A DNA stretch of 15,368 nt from contig JBIOHJ010000081.1 in NCBI GenBank assembly GCA_044448905.1, forward strand, positions 1 through 15,368, given 5' to 3'. The position numbers and the translations under genes were made by a program. Shown piece after piece: positions 13,520 to 15,368 of the stretch. Numbering within the stretch: position 1 is the stretch's first letter; every line of letters starts with the position of its first letter. The notes below the pieces were generated by a model. It saw only the letters and a program-made list of their open reading frames with translations, was not told the origin of the DNA and made no database searches. Source of the stretch: JBIOHJ01 sp044448905 (GTDB lineage: Bacteria; Bacteroidota; Bacteroidia; AKYH767-A; OLB10).

Positions 13520-14074
13520 ATGGAAACTACACAAGTAATCACAAAAACAAAATGGGGGATTGACCCCGCGCACAGCGAAATTGGTTTCAAAGTGAAACAC
13601 CTTATGGTTACAAATATAAGGGGTACCTTTAAAGAATTTGACGCAAGCATTTACACCACCGGTGAAGACTTTATGACTGCCGAAATTGATTTCTGGCTAA
13701 ACCCGGCATCGGTTGACACAAGAGATGAAAAAAGAGACGCGCATTTGAAGAACGCTGATTTTTTTGACGTGGAAAATTTTAAAGAAATAAATTTTACCGC
13801 TGATTCATACGAAAATGTGGACAACGATGGCAGTTATGAATTATATGGTGACCTTACTATAAAAGGCATTAAGAAGCAAATAAAATTAGATGTTGAATTT
13901 GGCGGAATCATAAAAGATCCGTGGGGAAATCACAAAGCTGTTTTGAAAATCAATGGAAAGATAAACCGTAAAGACTGGGGTTTGAACTGGAACGCTGCGT
14001 TGGAGACAGGCGGAGTTTTGGTAAGTGAAGATGTTTGGATTAGCTGCGAATTGCAATTGGTAAAACAATCGTAA
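13520..14074 (+). CDS. YceI family protein, cytosolic form
   Basis: A 184-residue protein that is essentially one YceI domain (about 9-182) with no signal peptide or lipobox, so it should stay in the cytosol. Family features are WGIDPAHSEIGFKVKHLMV (12-30), IRGTFKEF (33-40), HLKNADFFDVENF (75-87), YGDLTIKGIKK (109-119) and KINRKDWGLNWN (147-158). The lipocalin-like fold usually binds an apolar, polyisoprenoid-like ligand. It lies 12 bases after pirin on the same strand and probably shares its mRNA. Compared with the lipoprotein at 8512, the DFFDV segment and barrel layout are shared but overall similarity is modest. The ATG at 13520 is preceded by an A-rich stretch. Confidence 0.92.
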   Translation: METTQVITKTKWGIDPAHSEIGFKVKHLMVTNIRGTFKEFDASIYTTGEDFMTAEIDFWLNPASVDTRDEKRDAHLKNADFFDVENFKEINFTADSYENVDNDGSYELYGDLTIKGIKKQIKLDVEFGGIIKDPWGNHKAVLKINGKINRKDWGLNWNAALETGGVLVSEDVWISCELQLVKQS

Positions 14075-14166
14075 TTAATTAGAACTCTTATTGAAGTTCC
14101 TGGGTTTTCTTGCACTATTTATTTATCCTTTCAGGGTCTCCGGCCACATCGTTCACTTGTTATTTT

Positions 14167-14847
14167 CTAAACCTTAAGCTTATACCCAACACCTCTCACA
14201 GTATAGATATAATTATCGCCCAGTTTGATGCGGACTTTACGAACCAGCACATCAATGGTGCGTTGATCTTCGATGTAATTATTTTTCCAGAGATGATTGT
14301 GAATTTCTTTACGAGAAAAAACTTTTCCGGGCTTTGAAGCAAGCAGTTCAATCAATTCAAATTCTTTTCTCGGAAATATAATAGATTCGCCATTTCTGTA
14401 AACAAGAAATTGTTCGCGGTTAATTTCAAGATCTCCAATTTTTATAGCAGGATAATTTACACTGCCATTAATATTTTTAAGCAACGCCTTTATCCTCCTC
14501 ATCATTACTCTCTGCCCGACCGGTTTGGAGATATAATCGTCTGCCCCGGCTTCCAATCCTGCTATCTGGTGCTCTTCTTCGCTGTCTTCAGTCAAAAAAA
14601 TGATCATTGAATTTTTCAACCCGGGAATGGAGCGCATGGTCTGGCAAATTTCAATACCCGCTGCCTCCATTGTCTTCGTGCAAAAAATAACCAGGTTCGG
14701 CTTTTCTTCTTCAGCAACAATAAGCGCTTCAATTCCGGTTCTTCCGGTCAGCACATTATAGCCCTCATTTTCCAAATCGTATTTTACGAAATCATCCCTG
14801 TCAGGCTCGTCTTCTACTACCAGGATTTTTATTTGACTGTTATTCAC
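14167..14847 (-). CDS. OmpR-type response regulator with Cys in place of the phospho-acceptor Asp
   Basis: A 226-residue receiver plus winged-helix DNA-binding protein. The receiver spans about 6-124: the acidic pair Glu12-Asp13 (VVEDEPD), Thr86 (IIFLTEDS) and Lys108 (YISKPV) are kept. The segment aligned with the usual L-D-I-M-M-P is F-C-T-K-T-M, putting Cys56 at the phosphorylation site. The winged helix spans about 134-226 (KEFELIELLASKPGKVFSRKEI, then RTIDVLVRKVRIKLG and YTVRGVGYKL) and looks intact. The protein is therefore probably an atypical, phosphorylation-independent or redox-responsive regulator that still binds DNA. The start is GTG at 14847, with no Shine-Dalgarno. No histidine kinase gene lies next to it in the window. 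Confidence 0.93.
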   Translation of the reverse strand: MNNSQIKILVVEDEPDRDDFVKYDLENEGYNVLTGRTGIEALIVAEEEKPNLVIFCTKTMEAAGIEICQTMRSIPGLKNSMIIFLTEDSEEEHQIAGLEAGADDYISKPVGQRVMMRRIKALLKNINGSVNYPAIKIGDLEINREQFLVYRNGESIIFPRKEFELIELLASKPGKVFSRKEIHNHLWKNNYIEDQRTIDVLVRKVRIKLGDNYIYTVRGVGYKLKV

Positions 14848-14863
14848 GTTTATTAGATGTTAC

Positions 14864-14871
14864 CAAAATTA
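14864..14871 (-). promoter_or_regulatory. Candidate -7 element for the atypical response regulator
   Basis: TAATTTTG on the minus strand matches TAnnTTTG and ends 16 bases before the GTG start. A TTTG lies 15 bases further upstream, shorter than the usual spacing of about 19-21. Confidence 0.4.
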
Positions 14872-15055
14872 CCGGTGGTATATTATCAAATAATTAATTT
14901 CAGTTTAATGAACTATTAATACACTGGTGGCATTTTAGCAATAACCTGCCATTCCTGTCATATTTAATATCATTTTAATTTTTTCATAATAATGATAATA
15001 CATTAACCGGCTTCTTTTGCAGGTGAAATCAATCCGAAAAGACTTTTAAAACAGC

Positions 15056-15093
15056 GTGCTGACAGCACCAGGCAAAGCCCCGTAAGGCTTTTT
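15056..15093 (+). promoter_or_regulatory. Two-hairpin leader before the small zinc-ribbon-like gene
   Basis: The first hairpin is GTGCT-GAC-AGCAC at 15056-15068. The second is AAAGCC (15074-15079) pairing with GGCTTT (15086-15091), running into five T (15089-15093). The second resembles a small intrinsic terminator and ends 19 bases before the ATG at 15112. The pair could be an attenuator, or a terminator for an upstream short transcript. No known riboswitch class was recognised. Confidence 0.4.
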
Positions 15094-15111
15094 CCTTAAT
15101 TTAAAAAAACA

Positions 15112-15345
15112 ATGTCTGAGAAAAATACCTCCCTGTTATTTCCTTCTGCCCCATTACTCTGCCGGGTATTTGGCCATTTTTGGAAATATAAAGACTATAC
15201 AAACTGGATAACACCCAAAGGCGATCCTTACCGTTATAAAAGGTCAAGGAAATGCAAACGCTGCGATCATAAGCAGGTATCGTGCAGCCTTACCGAAAAT
15301 GTTTGGGAAGATTCAATTCCTGGCGAATATCTTTTGGGAATCTGA
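15112..15345 (+). CDS. Small zinc-ribbon-like protein of unknown function
   Basis: A 77-residue protein. Cys17 and His22 in LLCRVFGHFW, with Cys48 and Cys51 in RKCKRCDHK, form a plausible CxxxxH...CxxC zinc site. The layout recalls short phage-associated zinc-knuckle proteins (DUF1660-like: CxxFGH near the start, CxxCG later). The middle is basic and aromatic (YRYKRSRK). An A-rich stretch precedes the ATG at 15112. No signal peptide or membrane segment was seen. Function is unknown; nucleic-acid or protein binding is a guess from the charge and zinc motif. It is complete within the window. Confidence 0.65.
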   Translation: MSEKNTSLLFPSAPLLCRVFGHFWKYKDYTNWITPKGDPYRYKRSRKCKRCDHKQVSCSLTENVWEDSIPGEYLLGI

Positions 15346-15368
15346 AAAATTTTCCACGTTTTTTTACC

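Larger units (their letters stand above)
14848..15111. other. Divergent intergenic region
   Basis: This AT-rich region separates the atypical response regulator from the small zinc-ribbon-like gene. It contains a minus-strand -7 candidate at 14864-14871 and two hairpins near its right end. No gene was seen in it. Confidence 0.5.

Noticed and set aside
14082..14099. Terminator hairpin between the convergent YceI and response regulator genes
   Set aside because: GAACT/AGTTC has only a 5-base stem, an 8-base loop and an interrupted T stretch; too weak to call.

Overview
The window looks like chromosomal DNA from a member of the Bacteroidota. The evidence is a secreted protein with a type IX secretion (T9SS) sorting domain, start codons preceded by A-rich stretches rather than strong Shine-Dalgarno sites, several TAnnTTTG-type -7 promoter elements, and gene families typical of that phylum (PPK1, small Ppx/GppA, SixA, pirin, YceI, Crp/Fnr). 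No tRNA, rRNA, insertion sequence or CRISPR array was seen.

Left part (1-5446, all minus strand). In transcription order there is a single-domain response regulator, a SixA-like histidine phosphatase, a lysine-rich histone-H1-like protein, polyphosphate kinase PPK1 and a Ppx/GppA phosphatase overlapping PPK1 by 20 bases. A degenerate sulfotransferase-like protein follows, then the first 16 codons of another response regulator running off the left edge. This reads as a polyphosphate synthesis and turnover module coupled to phospho-signalling genes.

Middle part (5447-9207). A gene-poor stretch carries a hairpin with a T-tract, the last 66 codons of a family 1 beta-glucosidase (a gene remnant) and a possible 27-residue membrane microprotein. 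Next come a 690-residue secreted Ig-repeat protein with a T9SS sorting domain (minus) and a YceI-family lipoprotein (plus).

Repeat array (9258-9635). Between the convergent YceI and FMN-reductase genes lies a 378-bp array of eighteen imperfect 21-bp units, rich in TATATA and in short palindromes. I could not assign it to a known class.

Right part (9645-15345). In map order there is an NAD(P)H-dependent FMN reductase (minus), an AT-rich gene for an unusual soluble diadenylate-cyclase-like protein (minus), and a divergent Crp/Fnr regulator followed by pirin and a cytosolic YceI gene (plus). A perfect FNR-like box lies upstream of pirin, and the regulator carries the ExxSR recognition-helix motif expected to read it. 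An OmpR-type response regulator follows (minus); its receiver has Cys where the phospho-acceptor Asp should be. Last is a small zinc-ribbon-like protein with a hairpin-rich leader (plus). FMN reductase, pirin and the two YceI proteins suggest a redox or stress theme, but that link is inferred.
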